A stretch of DNA of 64,000 nucleotides, from contig NZ_JANLNV010000088.1 in NCBI RefSeq assembly GCF_025465935.1, forward strand, positions 1 to 64,000, written 5' to 3'. The DNA is from Pseudomonas sp. 7P_10.2_Bac1. GTDB taxonomy: Bacteria; Pseudomonadota; Gammaproteobacteria; Pseudomonadales; Pseudomonadaceae. Made by a program: the position numbers and the translations under genes. Positions 28,027 to 37,368 of this stretch are shown here, piece after piece (the stretch's first letter is position 1; every line of letters begins with the position of its first letter). The notes below the pieces were generated by a model, which was not told the origin of the DNA, did not search any database, and worked only from the letters and a program-made list of their open reading frames with translations.

Positions 28027-28554
28027 ATGTTTATCCGTTTATTGATCCTCGCCAGCTTGCTGGCAACGAGCTCGGTGCAGGCTGTTGAGGTTCCAAGCCC
28101 ACTTGAACAGGATCGTGGCAAGTCCCGCCCGTTGATCATTGTCGCTCGAACACAGGTTGACCCGACCCTGACCGCACTCAAGAAGGAGCTTGAGGATCCG
28201 GCTGTTGCGCAGGGCTTCAAGGAGCGCAATCTGGTGCTTTATGAAGTTGTCGGTATCTCTGGAAAACGCGATGGCAAAGACCTCGAAACGCAGTCCACGA
28301 TGTCACTGATACGCGGGCTCAAGCCTGGAATGATCATTGATAAGGCCAAGGTGATTTTGATCGGCAAGGATGGTGAAAGGAAATTCGAAGGCGAGGGCGA
28401 TGCCGATCTCCCTAAACTGTTCGCCACCATCGATGCTTTGCCTGCCAGCGAAAAACAAACCCAACCACCGGCCGAGACGGCCGCTCCCGACAAGACAGCG
28501 GCACCGGGCAAGGCCGTCAAGGCTGCAAAACAGCCAAAGGCGCTGGAAGACTGA
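28027..28554 (+). CDS. DUF4174 domain protein, secreted
   Basis: This 175-residue protein follows a textbook ribosome site (aaggag). A signal peptide of about 19 residues ends SVQAVE. The DUF4174 core follows (RPLIIVARTQVDP, NLVLYEVVGISG, KVILIGKDGERKFE). The last 40 residues are a low-complexity Pro/Ala/Lys tail (PPAETAAPDKTAAPGKAVKA). The function of the family is not known. The thioredoxin-like strand pattern 'VILIGKDG' suggests a redox-type fold, but no CxxC is present. Confidence 0.78.
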   Translation: MFIRLLILASLLATSSVQAVEVPSPLEQDRGKSRPLIIVARTQVDPTLTALKKELEDPAVAQGFKERNLVLYEVVGISGKRDGKDLETQSTMSLIRGLKPGMIIDKAKVILIGKDGERKFEGEGDADLPKLFATIDALPASEKQTQPPAETAAPDKTAAPGKAVKAAKQPKALED

Positions 28555-28572
28555 CCGCCTTATTACGCACGC

Positions 28573-28600
28573 AAAAAAAAGCCCGCTGGGGGGAGCGGGC
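28573..28600 (-). terminator. Terminator of punR
   Basis: On the minus strand, gcccgct/agcgggc arms (28581-28587 and 28594-28600) are followed by eight T residues. It terminates transcripts arriving from the LysR gene. On the plus strand it has no T-tract. Confidence 0.8.
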
Positions 28601-28693
28601 CGAACGGGATTCACTAAAGGAGTGAGTTAAAAGTAGCGTTGGCGATGTGAAAGTGGTGTGAAAACCATGTCGTCAAAACGCTAACCCGCCGGA

Positions 28694-29638
28694 TCAGCCT
28701 GTTTGCCCCCCTAAATCCTGTTCTGCCACGCACTGATCGTTGAGCCATTCATGGTTCAGGGTCTGAGTGTCGCCCAGATATTCCAGTAGCCAACTCAGGG
28801 CAGGAGAGTGGTGAGACGGGTCCCAGGCAATGCACGAAGGGCTAGAAGGGAAGGGCCGTTGCAACTGCAGAGCCGCGAGGCGGCCTTGTCCGATCAAGGG
28901 CCGGGCCATATAGGCTGGCACCATGCCGACGCACAGCCCGTCACTCAGGCACGCGAGCCCCGTGGTCCAGTCGGGGACCATCATGCGTTGCTGGTTGTCC
29001 AGGGTCCAGGTATCGCGTTTTGGCAGGCTGCGTGAGGTGTCGTCCAGGCATAGCGATGGAAAAGGTCGCAGTTGGTCGTCCTTGAGCGGGCCCTCCAGCG
29101 AGGCCAGGGGATGTGCCGGGCTGACGACACACAGCCAGTCCAATGCTCCCATGTCGCGGAACGCAAAACTGGCCGTAACCGGAATCGCCCGGGTAGCGCC
29201 GATCACCAGGTCCGTGCGCCCGTCGACCAGAGCATCCCACACGCCGTTGTACACTTCGTAGTGAACGAACAGTTCCACGTCGGGGAAGTGTCGATAAAAG
29301 TCCAGCACCATCTGCTGGCATCGAGGCTGTTTGACGATGGCGTCCACCCCCACGCGCAACTGACCGCTCCAGCCATTGGCCACCTGCTGGCACAGGCGCC
29401 GGGTGCCAAGCATTTTTTTCATCACGTCGCGGGCTTCTTTAACGAATACCTGGCCGGCTGGAGTCAGTTCGACATCCCGATGACGTCGCACAAACAGCGG
29501 CACGGCCAGCCATTGCTCCAGTTGGCGCACGGTGTAGCTGACGGCTGAGGGAACGCGGTGCAGTTCTTGCGCGGCCCCACTGAAGCTGCCGTGTCGGGCA
29601 ACCGCATCAATCACGTCCAGAGAGTATTCGGACCACAT
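28694..29638 (-). CDS. punR: PunR-like LysR-type activator of purine exporter
   Basis: This 314-residue LysR regulator closely resembles E. coli PunR (YdhB): MWSEYSLDVIDAVARHGSFS, then HRVPSAVSYTVRQLEQWLAV, VANGWSGQLRVGVDAIV, VYNGVWDALVDGRTDL, GATRAIPV and SDGLCVGMVPAYMA. It is divergent from an MFS gene that matches PunC, the same arrangement as in enterics. PunR activates punC, probably in response to adenosine or related purines. The shared gap contains inverted repeats. Confidence 0.85.
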   Translation of the reverse strand: MWSEYSLDVIDAVARHGSFSGAAQELHRVPSAVSYTVRQLEQWLAVPLFVRRHRDVELTPAGQVFVKEARDVMKKMLGTRRLCQQVANGWSGQLRVGVDAIVKQPRCQQMVLDFYRHFPDVELFVHYEVYNGVWDALVDGRTDLVIGATRAIPVTASFAFRDMGALDWLCVVSPAHPLASLEGPLKDDQLRPFPSLCLDDTSRSLPKRDTWTLDNQQRMMVPDWTTGLACLSDGLCVGMVPAYMARPLIGQGRLAALQLQRPFPSSPSCIAWDPSHHSPALSWLLEYLGDTQTLNHEWLNDQCVAEQDLGGQTG

Positions 29639-29639
29639 A

Positions 29640-29675
29640 AATTGCCTTCTAAAAATTTGATGCCATCAGGCAATT
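29640..29675. promoter_or_regulatory. punR-punC control region with inverted repeats
   Basis: The arm aattgcct (29640-29647) is repeated inverted at 29668-29675. A small palindrome, gatgccatc, lies between them. The motif gatggca recurs near the punC start. These are candidate PunR sites by position only. Confidence 0.45.
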
Positions 29676-29756
29676 ATTATCGCTTCACAAGCCAATGCTC
29701 AGCCGGATAATGCGCGTCAGTCAACAAATTGTTTGATGGCAAGTTTTTGGGTGCGC

Positions 29757-30941
29757 ATGAAAAATTCATTTGGTTTTACCTGTTATTTGGCGGGGCTCAG
29801 CATGCTGGGCTACTTGGCCATGGATATGTACCTGCCGGCTTTCGGTACGCTGGGCAGTGAGCTGGGGCTGTCGGCGGGGGCAGTGGGCGCGAGTCTGAGC
29901 ATCTTTCTGGCCGGTTTCGCCTTTGGGCAATTGCTCTGGGGGCCTTTGTCGGATCGCTTGGGGCGCAAGCCGGTGTTGTTGGCAGGCCTGTCGATGTTTG
30001 CGCTGGGCTGTCTGGGCATGCTGTTTGTTGATAATGCAGCGCTGTTGCTGGCACTGCGGTTTATCCAGGCCATCGGTATCTGCGCGGCGGCAGTGACCTG
30101 GCAGGCATTGGTGATTGACCGATACCCGGCGGACAAGGCCAATCGGGTGTTTGCCGGGATCATGCCACTGATGAGCCTGTCGCCTGCATTGGCGCCGCTG
30201 TTGGGCGCTGTGGTGTTGAATCATTTGGGCTGGCAGGCGATTTTTGCCGTGTTGATGGGATTGGCATTGTTGCTGATCGTTCCGACACTGCTGCTCAAGG
30301 AGCAAGCCCGAACAGGAGTCAGCGAGCCTCAGGCAAACCGGGTTAGCTATTGGGCGCTGCTCTGCTCGGCAAGTTTTAGCGGCAACGTGATGATCTTCGC
30401 TGCGTGCTCCGCGAGTTTCTTCGCTTGGCTGACCGCATCGCCATTCATATTAGGGAATATGGGCTACAGCCCGAGTGATATTGGTTTGAGTTACGCCTTG
30501 CCGACGTTGGCGTTCATGGCCGGTGGGTATGGTTGCCGCAGTGTCTTGCAGCGCATCAAGGGGCGCACGCTATTGCCTTGGCTGATGGTGGCCTATTGCG
30601 CGAGCATGCTGGGTTTGTATTGGGTGGCGACCCAGACCGAACCGACACTGGCCACGTTGTTGATACCGTTTTGCCTAATGGCCATGGTTAATGGCGCGAG
30701 CTATCCGATTGTGGTGGCGAATGCACTGATGCCGTTTGCCGAGAACTCTGGCAAGGCTGCAGGCTTGCAAAACACCCTGCAGCTTGGGTTGTGTTTCCTG
30801 AGTAGCCTGCTGGTATCGGCCTACATCAGCCAGCCGCTGCAAATTACTGTCGAAGTCATGCTGGCGACAGCGCCTCTGGCGGTGTTGGGGTATGTTATCC
30901 AGCGGCGCAAGGCCAATGCCGAGGCGCTTGCAACGTCCTGA
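29757..30941 (+). CDS. punC: PunC-like purine nucleoside exporter (MFS, Bcr/CflA type)
   Basis: This MFS protein of 394 residues resembles E. coli PunC (YdhC): [21 protein letters not shown], then [20 protein letters not shown] in the signature loop, [35 protein letters not shown], and [19 protein letters not shown]. It should export purine nucleosides or their toxic analogues. The start is either 29757 or an in-frame ATG at 29736. I prefer 29757 because similarity begins just after it. No strong ribosome site is seen for either. Confidence 0.83.
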   Translation: MKNSFGFTCYLAGLSMLGYLAMDMYLPAFGTLGSELGLSAGAVGASLSIFLAGFAFGQLLWGPLSDRLGRKPVLLAGLSMFALGCLGMLFVDNAALLLALRFIQAIGICAAAVTWQALVIDRYPADKANRVFAGIMPLMSLSPALAPLLGAVVLNHLGWQAIFAVLMGLALLLIVPTLLLKEQARTGVSEPQANRVSYWALLCSASFSGNVMIFAACSASFFAWLTASPFILGNMGYSPSDIGLSYALPTLAFMAGGYGCRSVLQRIKGRTLLPWLMVAYCASMLGLYWVATQTEPTLATLLIPFCLMAMVNGASYPIVVANALMPFAENSGKAAGLQNTLQLGLCFLSSLLVSAYISQPLQITVEVMLATAPLAVLGYVIQRRKANAEALATS

Positions 30942-30954
30942 AGCCCTTATCACT

Positions 30955-31015
30955 TTGTAGGGCTAGCCTCGCGATCTTTTTAACTATCAAAAGATCGCCA
31001 GACCAGCTCCTACAA
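30955..31015. repeat. Convergent-junction hairpin repeat, copy 1
   Basis: Outer arms ttgtagg (30955-30961) and cctacaa (31009-31015) enclose a 10-bp perfect inner stem, gcgatctttt (30971-30980) with aaaagatcgc (30989-30998). The left part reads gctagcctcgcgatctt, shared with copy 2. It lies between punC and the convergent pirin gene and can act as a two-way terminator. Confidence 0.8.
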
Positions 31016-31029
31016 GTGAGTCGGTGATA

Positions 31030-31725
31030 TCAGGCCACGTCCACCAGCACGACTTCGCTGTCTTCTATGGCCGTAACCCTCACTACGCTTTCGTCGAAGA
31101 TGGCCACACCATCGCGGGCTTGTGCACGCAGGCCATTGACTTCGATCACGCCGGTGGCCGGGACCAAGTAAGCACGGCGGTCGCTGTCCAGGCGGTATTC
31201 GGCGGTTTCTCCGGCTTTGAGGTTGGCTGCGACCAAACGGGCATCCGCGCGAATGGTCAAGCTCTCATGGTCGCCCTGTTTACCGCTGGCCAAGGTTACA
31301 AAGCCTTCACGATGGCCTTTCGGGAATGGCTTTGCGCCCCATGACGGAGCGTCACCTGCTTGATCAGGAATAATCCAGATCTGGAAGATCTTGGTTGGTG
31401 TCGACTCCAGGTTGTACTCACTGTGGGCAATCCCGGTGCCCGCGCTCATGACCTGCACGTCACCGGCTTCAGTACGGCCTTTGTTACCCAGATTGTCTTC
31501 ATGGCTGATCGCCCCTTCACGCACATAGGTGATGATTTCCATGTCGCGGTGCGGGTGTTGCGGGAAACCGGTGCCGGGAGCAATCACATCATCGTTCCAG
31601 ACCCGCAGGTTGCCCCAGTTCATGCGTTGGGGATCGTAATAGTTGGCGAACGAAAAATGGTGATGGGCATCCAGCCAACCGTGGTTTGCGCCGCCCAGGG
31701 TGTTGAAGGGTCTGAGTTCAAGCAT
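31030..31725 (-). CDS. Pirin family protein (YhhW-like quercetin 2,3-dioxygenase)
   Basis: This 231-residue bicupin resembles E. coli YhhW. Metal ligands are visible in FPQHPHRDMEIITYV (His-x-His plus Glu) with a further His in GTGIAHSEYN. The N-terminal stretch HGWLDAHHHFSFANYYDPQRMNWG-like is diagnostic of pirins. Members can oxidise quercetin in vitro, but the cellular substrate is unknown. An AGGAG site precedes the ATG. It is monocistronic. Confidence 0.88.
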   Translation of the reverse strand: MLELRPFNTLGGANHGWLDAHHHFSFANYYDPQRMNWGNLRVWNDDVIAPGTGFPQHPHRDMEIITYVREGAISHEDNLGNKGRTEAGDVQVMSAGTGIAHSEYNLESTPTKIFQIWIIPDQAGDAPSWGAKPFPKGHREGFVTLASGKQGDHESLTIRADARLVAANLKAGETAEYRLDSDRRAYLVPATGVIEVNGLRAQARDGVAIFDESVVRVTAIEDSEVVLVDVA

Positions 31726-31996
31726 GAAGCTTCTCCTGTTTCAGGTCGCCCGCAAGATAGGTAAATGGCCACCTGATTGATGATGGCGTTGATTCTCCGG
31801 CAAGAACATATCGATAAAAAGCGCAAAAAATGCCTAAAAAAGATCAGTTAAATAGATGTATACGTCGGGCGGCATATTCAGATTCACCTTCACAACATCC
31901 TCTAAATGGCTGACGGCCAAGCAATTAGCTAGAAATCTGTGTGCAATGGGGCGACCATAGCCTTTGTGCCCAGACAGCCTCACCCATGGAGTCAGC
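31726..31996. other. Intergenic region between pirin and helicase genes
   Basis: These 271 bases separate two divergent genes and should hold both promoters. They are AT-rich in the middle (31800-31880). I see no gene and no clear operator. Confidence 0.4.
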
Positions 31997-34471
31997 GTGA
32001 CGCAACACACCCCCGATCTGCCGGAACAACTCGTCCCAGAAACTCAACTGCCGTGGTTTAAACGCTTGGCCGCACGCCTGTTTGGCAGCGGTTTGAGTCG
32101 TTTGCGCGCCCAGCATGCGGCGTCCTGGTTACAAGGGCAGGCCGACGGATTTCGCAGCGGGCACACCCAAGGCTTCGACTATGGCTTCAAGGAAGGCCAC
32201 AGCGAAGGTTTCGAGGAAGGGCGCCAGGTACTGCTTATCAGTGACACTCGTTCGCAGGAGCTTCGTGCTCCAGGAGTTGATGACCATCTGTTTGATGATT
32301 GGCGCCTGCCGCTGAGCCCTGAGCTGAAAAAGCAGATCAAGGCCGATGTCGCGGCACTGCTGCCCGAACACGCACAGCCGAGTGCGGCGCAGTGGAAGAT
32401 GATCTTCAGTGACACACCGTCGACTTCCGTGGTCGCGGGGGCCGGGGCGGGCAAGTCGACGTCGCTGGTCTTGCGCATTCTGTTGCTGACTCACTACTTG
32501 GGCTTTGAGCTTGATTCAATGACCGTAGTGACCTTCACCCGCGAGTCGCGCAAGGACTTCATCAGCAAGCTACAAGAGATTTTCGCCCTGTGGGGCCGCA
32601 CTTTGAGCCTGAAGCAAGCCCGTGAGGTGGTACGGACCTTCCATTCGCGTATCTTGCCGATGGTGCGCAGTTTGCCCGGCTATGGTCAGTTGCAAGCCTT
32701 CGAAACCCTGAATTCTCGCAGTCTGCTGAGTGACGACGACGCCGACAGCAACCCGTTTGATCTGCGTATCAACGACGCCCAACGCCAACAACTGAATGCG
32801 TGTTACCACGGGCTGTACACCCGCGATGAGCGTTTCCGCGAAACACTGGCGCCGTTGTGTCGGCATGCCTTGCAGCTTAAGGAACTGGAGCGCGATCACC
32901 CGGATGTACAAAAGCGCATGGCTGTGACTGAACTGGCTGCCAAGCGCGATGAAGAGCTGTGTGACACCCTTGAAGACTTGTGGTTTGCCGCCGGGGCATG
33001 GCCGATCAAAGGGATCGAGCCGAACCGCGAAACTCTGGAGATCAACGGTTCGCAATTCCATTGCCACGGTTATATCCCGCAGTTGGATGCCTGGGTCGTG
33101 TTGGGCTTTGATCCGCGTGAGAACCCGCAGATCGCTCGGCCCGGGGCCAAGCTTACGGTACGGGCTGAGTGGGCGGTAAAACGCACACTATTTCGAGCTT
33201 TCTGTAGTAAGCCATTGATTTGGTTAGAAAGTTATGCGGATGCCAAACGAGTCATTGCCTCCCTCGCAGGGGACGCCAGTGCCGGTCCTGGCTTTGATTA
33301 CAAGCTCAAGGGCGAGCTGACTTCAGCACCGTTGCTCGATTGTTTTGTCGCCGCTGCCAGCTTTATCGAGAACCTGGGGCTTGATGTGGCCGCGGCGGTG
33401 GGCGAGATGCGTTTTGCCAAGGATGACCCGGACCGTTTCTTTTTTGAAGCTTTGAGCCGCTACTGGCGTGCCCTGGAAGACCACCTGCTGGCGCAAACGC
33501 CGCCGGTGATGACCTACAACCGCATGTTCTCGTTGTTTAGCGAGAATACCCCGCAAAACTTCAAGCTACTGAGCCACGATCAACTGCGCCCGTTATCGCA
33601 TTTGATGATCGATGAGTTCCAAGACGTGTCACCGCAGATCGTCTCGTGGCTGCGGGCCAGCTTGCGGGAAATCCGCAGCCGTGGCCCGGCAATGCACGTC
33701 GGGCGGGGTGCGCAGCGTTCGTCGCTGTTGTGTGTAGGTGATGATTGGCAATCCATTTATGGCTGGCGTGGCAGCTCGCCCAAGTACTTTATGGAATTCA
33801 ACAAAGAGTTCCCGTCGCCAGCCACGACGCGGGTAATGCTCAGTGACAACTTCCGCAGCCATCAACACATCATCGACGCGGCTGAACACATTGTGCGTGC
33901 GGCACCGTCGATTGCCGGCAAGCGGGCCAAGGCCAGTGGAGTACCCAGGCAGGCCGTGCCCGTTAATGTGCTGAATCGGGATGAGCAGGATTTGGCTGCA
34001 CGATTGACCGAACACTACCATGCGGGTGATCGGATCTTGATGTTGTATCGAAAAAGCAGCGATAAGTTACTGATTGAAAAGGATATACAGTCAGTAGTTA
34101 ATGTGGATTCTAGATTGGCGCCCGAGGATCGCAGGCTCAAACAGCTGACTTATCACAGTTCCAAGGGTCTGCAGGCTGATGCAGTGTTCCTGCTGGGCGA
34201 TTGCCAGCACCTGACTTCATCACCCTATAAAAACCAGGTCTACCGCATGGCGGGCTTGGGCAAGGAGGGTGATCCAGAGCCTTATGACTCGGCGCAAAAG
34301 GACGAAATCCTGCGTTTGGCCTATGTCGGCATTACCCGTGCCGTGACCCATTGCTATTGGTATCTGGAAAGCCAGGACGCTCAAGGGCCGAACATGCCCA
34401 AGGCCTCGGACCGGATTCCCAAGGGGAAGGCGTTTTTTGAGGATTTACGTCGTTCGAAGGCGCCTGAATAG
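31997..34471 (+). CDS. UvrD/Rep-type superfamily 1 helicase with N-terminal glycine repeat
   Basis: This 824-residue protein starts at GTG 31997 behind ggag. SF1A helicase motifs are all present: Walker A GAGAGKST (about 148-155), TVVTFTRES, the DEFQD box (MIDEFQDVSPQ), GDDWQSIYGWRGS, LSDNFRSHQHI, TYHSSKGLQADAV and AYVGITRAV. Before the helicase, residues 47-76 form a regular repeat with glycine about every four residues (GFRSGHTQGFDYGFKEGHSE). The insertion between motifs Ia and II is long and unlike UvrD or Rep. It is probably a DNA repair or restart helicase, but no defence partner is adjacent. Confidence 0.85.
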   Translation: MTQHTPDLPEQLVPETQLPWFKRLAARLFGSGLSRLRAQHAASWLQGQADGFRSGHTQGFDYGFKEGHSEGFEEGRQVLLISDTRSQELRAPGVDDHLFDDWRLPLSPELKKQIKADVAALLPEHAQPSAAQWKMIFSDTPSTSVVAGAGAGKSTSLVLRILLLTHYLGFELDSMTVVTFTRESRKDFISKLQEIFALWGRTLSLKQAREVVRTFHSRILPMVRSLPGYGQLQAFETLNSRSLLSDDDADSNPFDLRINDAQRQQLNACYHGLYTRDERFRETLAPLCRHALQLKELERDHPDVQKRMAVTELAAKRDEELCDTLEDLWFAAGAWPIKGIEPNRETLEINGSQFHCHGYIPQLDAWVVLGFDPRENPQIARPGAKLTVRAEWAVKRTLFRAFCSKPLIWLESYADAKRVIASLAGDASAGPGFDYKLKGELTSAPLLDCFVAAASFIENLGLDVAAAVGEMRFAKDDPDRFFFEALSRYWRALEDHLLAQTPPVMTYNRMFSLFSENTPQNFKLLSHDQLRPLSHLMIDEFQDVSPQIVSWLRASLREIRSRGPAMHVGRGAQRSSLLCVGDDWQSIYGWRGSSPKYFMEFNKEFPSPATTRVMLSDNFRSHQHIIDAAEHIVRAAPSIAGKRAKASGVPRQAVPVNVLNRDEQDLAARLTEHYHAGDRILMLYRKSSDKLLIEKDIQSVVNVDSRLAPEDRRLKQLTYHSSKGLQADAVFLLGDCQHLTSSPYKNQVYRMAGLGKEGDPEPYDSAQKDEILRLAYVGITRAVTHCYWYLESQDAQGPNMPKASDRIPKGKAFFEDLRRSKAPE

Positions 34472-34532
34472 AAGCGGGCTAGCCTCGCGATCTTGTATAG
34501 GGGCAAAAGATCGCAAAACGCGCTCGCTTCTA
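34469..34532. repeat. Convergent-junction hairpin repeat, copy 2
   Basis: Outer arms tagaagcg (34469-34476) and cgcttcta (34525-34532) and inner arms gcgatctt (34487-34494) and aagatcgc (34507-34514) are perfect. The block gctagcctcgcgatctt is identical to copy 1. It overlaps the helicase stop codon and faces the convergent DUF1652 gene. Confidence 0.8.
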
Positions 34533-34544
34533 CCCGGCCAAGGT

Positions 34545-34817
34545 TTACGCCTGCCAGGCCAGGGGCGGTATAAAGCTTTCGAGTTCGTCCTCCACGGCCT
34601 GGATGATTCGGGCCACTTCGCCGGTACTCATGATGGAGGCGCAGGGGATGCCGGCGATGGCGATCATGGTTTCACCGGTAGCTCGGTCAAACAGGCGTGC
34701 GACCATGCTCTTGGGCGCGTCCATGGTGGCCTCGAAGCCGATTGGGTGAAAGTGCCAGCGCATCAATTGGCAAGCGTTGGGAAAGCTGAATTTATCGATG
34801 GAGCTTACTGGGTTCAT
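34545..34817 (-). CDS. DUF1652 domain protein
   Basis: This 90-residue protein carries the DUF1652 pattern found in Pseudomonas (FPNACQLMRWHFHPIGFEATM, then VARLFDRATGETMIAIAGI). No signal peptide or membrane segment is seen. The function is unknown. The 247 bases upstream (34818-35064) separate it from the divergent AraC gene and hold no other gene I can support. Confidence 0.8.
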   Translation of the reverse strand: MNPVSSIDKFSFPNACQLMRWHFHPIGFEATMDAPKSMVARLFDRATGETMIAIAGIPCASIMSTGEVARIIQAVEDELESFIPPLAWQA

Positions 34818-35064
34818 TAAGAGCGATTCCTTTTGCTCTGACGTGATGGAGAAGCGCGAACCTCTCCCTGAGTGTTTGCGAGTCTTTCGTGTTTAACCTA
34901 CCACCCCTGAGTGATGGCGATAAGCCTTATTTTTCGATAAGTCGATTTAATAGCGCCAGTTTTGATGCAAATCATTCGATGATGAGATTGACAGACCCCA
35001 AGGGCTGTTATTGAAGCGTGGATTCAAACTCGGCATGCTGTGTTTTTGCCCCGCAGAGCGTCCT

Positions 35065-35883
35065 ATGTCACTACCCGACGACGGTCCCGAAAATACCCAG
35101 GCGACTGGCGAAACGGTCATGCGCTATCACTTGTGCTGGAAGTACCGTGATCTGGACGGCGTGATGGCGCTGTATCACCCAGACGTGCGTTACCACGATT
35201 TCTTTCAGAACAGGGTCATGGTGCTCGATGAATTGCGTGAGTACGTGCAGATGTCGATGCCCAGAGCGCCGGACGAGGCGTTGGAGCATAGCGACCGGAT
35301 TCGCCTGGATGGCAATACGGCATTCATTCAATACCGCATGACGTTGCGTGGAAGCCAGGGATTAGTGTCGTTTCGGGCCAGTGAGGCGATTACCGTGCGC
35401 GATGGCCTGATCTGGCGCGTCAATGAATATGCCTCTTTGGTGCACGAACCCGCCGCAGCGACAGCGCAGCAGCCGCCTCTGCGCCCGGCGGTCAGTCGGC
35501 TCGGGCTCTCAGCTCGCCAATTGAGCTTTATGGCGCAAGACCTGCAGAGCTATTTCGAGCGCAAACAACCGTATCTTGATCCCGACCTGGACCTGCAGCA
35601 GGTCGCCAAAGCCTGTGGCTATACCCGTAACCAAATGTCCTATTTGCTCAATCAAGTGTTGGGCCAAAGCTTTTATCGCTATGTGAATCAGGCGCGATTG
35701 CGGCATGTGCTGGCAGCGATGGATGCGGCAGCTTCGCCGATCAAGGTCGATGAGGTCGCGTTTTCGGCGGGGTTTAACTCCATTTCGGCGTTTTATAACT
35801 GCTTTCGCCAACACACTGGGCAGTCGCCCAAGGCGTACGCCAAGCAAATTTCTTTGCGGGTACGCACGCAAGACGCTTGCTGA
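35065..35883 (+). CDS. AraC-family regulator with N-terminal NTF2/SnoaL-like domain
   Basis: This 272-residue protein has an N-terminal SnoaL/NTF2-like fold (YHLCWKYRDLDGVMALYHPDV, about 20-40; TAFIQYRMTLRG; GLIWRVNEYAS) and a C-terminal AraC DNA-binding domain (LDLQQVAKACGYTRNQMSYLLN; VDEVAFSAGFNSISAFYNCF). NTF2-like sensors usually bind small hydrophobic or polar ligands. The combination is uncommon. The ATG at 35065 was chosen, but the frame is open upstream. It probably controls the oxidase, cupin and binding-protein genes that follow on the same strand. Confidence 0.78.
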   Translation: MSLPDDGPENTQATGETVMRYHLCWKYRDLDGVMALYHPDVRYHDFFQNRVMVLDELREYVQMSMPRAPDEALEHSDRIRLDGNTAFIQYRMTLRGSQGLVSFRASEAITVRDGLIWRVNEYASLVHEPAAATAQQPPLRPAVSRLGLSARQLSFMAQDLQSYFERKQPYLDPDLDLQQVAKACGYTRNQMSYLLNQVLGQSFYRYVNQARLRHVLAAMDAAASPIKVDEVAFSAGFNSISAFYNCFRQHTGQSPKAYAKQISLRVRTQDAC

Positions 35884-35932
35884 GCACTGGCGCTAGGATC
35901 GACCCATTCTTGAACACAAGGTGGAGTCGGCA

Positions 35933-37339
35933 ATGCCAGCATGGCGCGGGATCAGTTTATGGATGGACCAGCTTGAGGAACCGCTGAACCCTCGGCCTGC
36001 GCTCGAGCACGACCTGGATGTCGATGTGCTGATCATTGGCGCGGGTTACACGGGTCTGTGGACTGCCTATTACCTCAAGCGCCAGGCGCCCGAATTGAGC
36101 ATTGCCATGGTTGAAGCGCAGACCGTCGGGTTCGGTGCTTCAGGCCGTAACGGTGGTTGGCTGATGGGCAACTTGCTCGGCGAGGACCGCATGCTTGCCG
36201 GGCTGTCTGTCGAGCAACGGCGTACCGCCTTCGACCTGCTGCACGGCATCCCGGATGAAGTGAAAACCGTGATTGACCGTGAAGGCATCGAGTGCGACTA
36301 CCGAAAAGGCGGGGCTCTTTACTGTGCAGCGCGTTATCCCGAACAAGAGGCCAGCATGCGCAGTTATCTGGCCAAATTGCGCGGCCTGGGCTTGAACGAA
36401 GCCGATTATCGCTGGCTCAACCCGAACGAGTTGGCGCAACAGATCCGTGTGGCCAAGCCTTACGGTGGCATTTTTACCCCGCATATTGCAACGATTAACC
36501 CGGCCAAGCTGGTGCGAGGGCTGGCCCGCACCGTTGAGCGCATGGGTGTACAGATTTTTGAACAAAGCCCGGTGCAACACTGGCAGCCCGGTAGTGCTCG
36601 AACGGCCAAGGCACACGTCCGCAGCCGTTGGGTGGTACCGGCAGTGGAGGGATATGCCAATACGCTGGCACCGCTGGGGCGTTATCAGTTGCCAGTGCAA
36701 AGCCTGATTGTGGCCACGGAGCCGTTGTCCGCCGCTTTATGGGACACCATCGGCCTGTCGCAGGGGCAAGCGTTTAGTGAAAGCAGCCGCCAAGTGACCT
36801 ACGGCCAGCGTACCGCCGACAACCGACTGGTGTTCGGTGCCCGTGGTGGCTACCAGTTCGGTGGGCGGCTGCGGGAAAACTTCGACCTGACCACGAGTGA
36901 GGTAGAACTGCGTCGCTACCTGTTCAGCGAACTTTTCCCACAATTAAAAGACGTTGAAATCAGCCACGCCTGGGGCGGCAATCTGGGGATGTCGCGACGG
37001 TTTCAGCCGCACATGCTTTGTGACCGCAAGCAGGGTATTGCCCTAGCTGGAGGCTATGGTGGCGAAGGCGTAGGGGCCAGCCACCTGGGTGGTCGGACTT
37101 TGGCTGACCTGATGCTGCAGCGTGACACCCTGGAAGTTAAGCAACCCTGGGTCTTGACTGAAGGTGGGTTGAATGCCCTCAAGGCCTGGGAGCCAGAACC
37201 CTGCCGCTGGCTGGGTTACAACGCAATTATTCGCAGTTTTGTCTATGAAGACAAAACCCTGGCGAATCTAAACAGCCCGCCGTGGCGTCGGCAATTTGCC
37301 AGTCGTATGGCGGATTTTATGGAAGGTTTCATGCAGTAA
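35933..37339 (+). CDS. FAD-dependent oxidoreductase (DAO family, gamma-glutamylputrescine oxidase-like)
   Basis: This 468-residue flavoenzyme has an N-terminal Rossmann FAD motif VDVLIIGAGYTGLWTAYYL (about residues 26-44) with E at the end of the second strand (MVEAQTVGFGASGRNGGW). The C-terminal GIALAGGYGGEGVGASHLGG closes the FAD site. The family oxidises amines such as gamma-glutamylputrescine or amino acids, giving H2O2, ammonia and an aldehyde. An aaggtggag site precedes the ATG at 35933. The neighbouring cupin and PotF-like protein support an amine or polyamine substrate, but the exact one is unknown. Confidence 0.83.
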   Translation: MPAWRGISLWMDQLEEPLNPRPALEHDLDVDVLIIGAGYTGLWTAYYLKRQAPELSIAMVEAQTVGFGASGRNGGWLMGNLLGEDRMLAGLSVEQRRTAFDLLHGIPDEVKTVIDREGIECDYRKGGALYCAARYPEQEASMRSYLAKLRGLGLNEADYRWLNPNELAQQIRVAKPYGGIFTPHIATINPAKLVRGLARTVERMGVQIFEQSPVQHWQPGSARTAKAHVRSRWVVPAVEGYANTLAPLGRYQLPVQSLIVATEPLSAALWDTIGLSQGQAFSESSRQVTYGQRTADNRLVFGARGGYQFGGRLRENFDLTTSEVELRRYLFSELFPQLKDVEISHAWGGNLGMSRRFQPHMLCDRKQGIALAGGYGGEGVGASHLGGRTLADLMLQRDTLEVKQPWVLTEGGLNALKAWEPEPCRWLGYNAIIRSFVYEDKTLANLNSPPWRRQFASRMADFMEGFMQ

Positions 37340-37368
37340 CCCTTGTTGTCTTTATCAGGAAGTTTTTC

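Noticed and set aside
31997-35883. Anti-phage defence island around the UvrD-like helicase
   Set aside because: Neighbours are a pirin, a DUF1652 protein and a metabolic regulator. No nuclease, toxin, sensor or methylase is linked to it.
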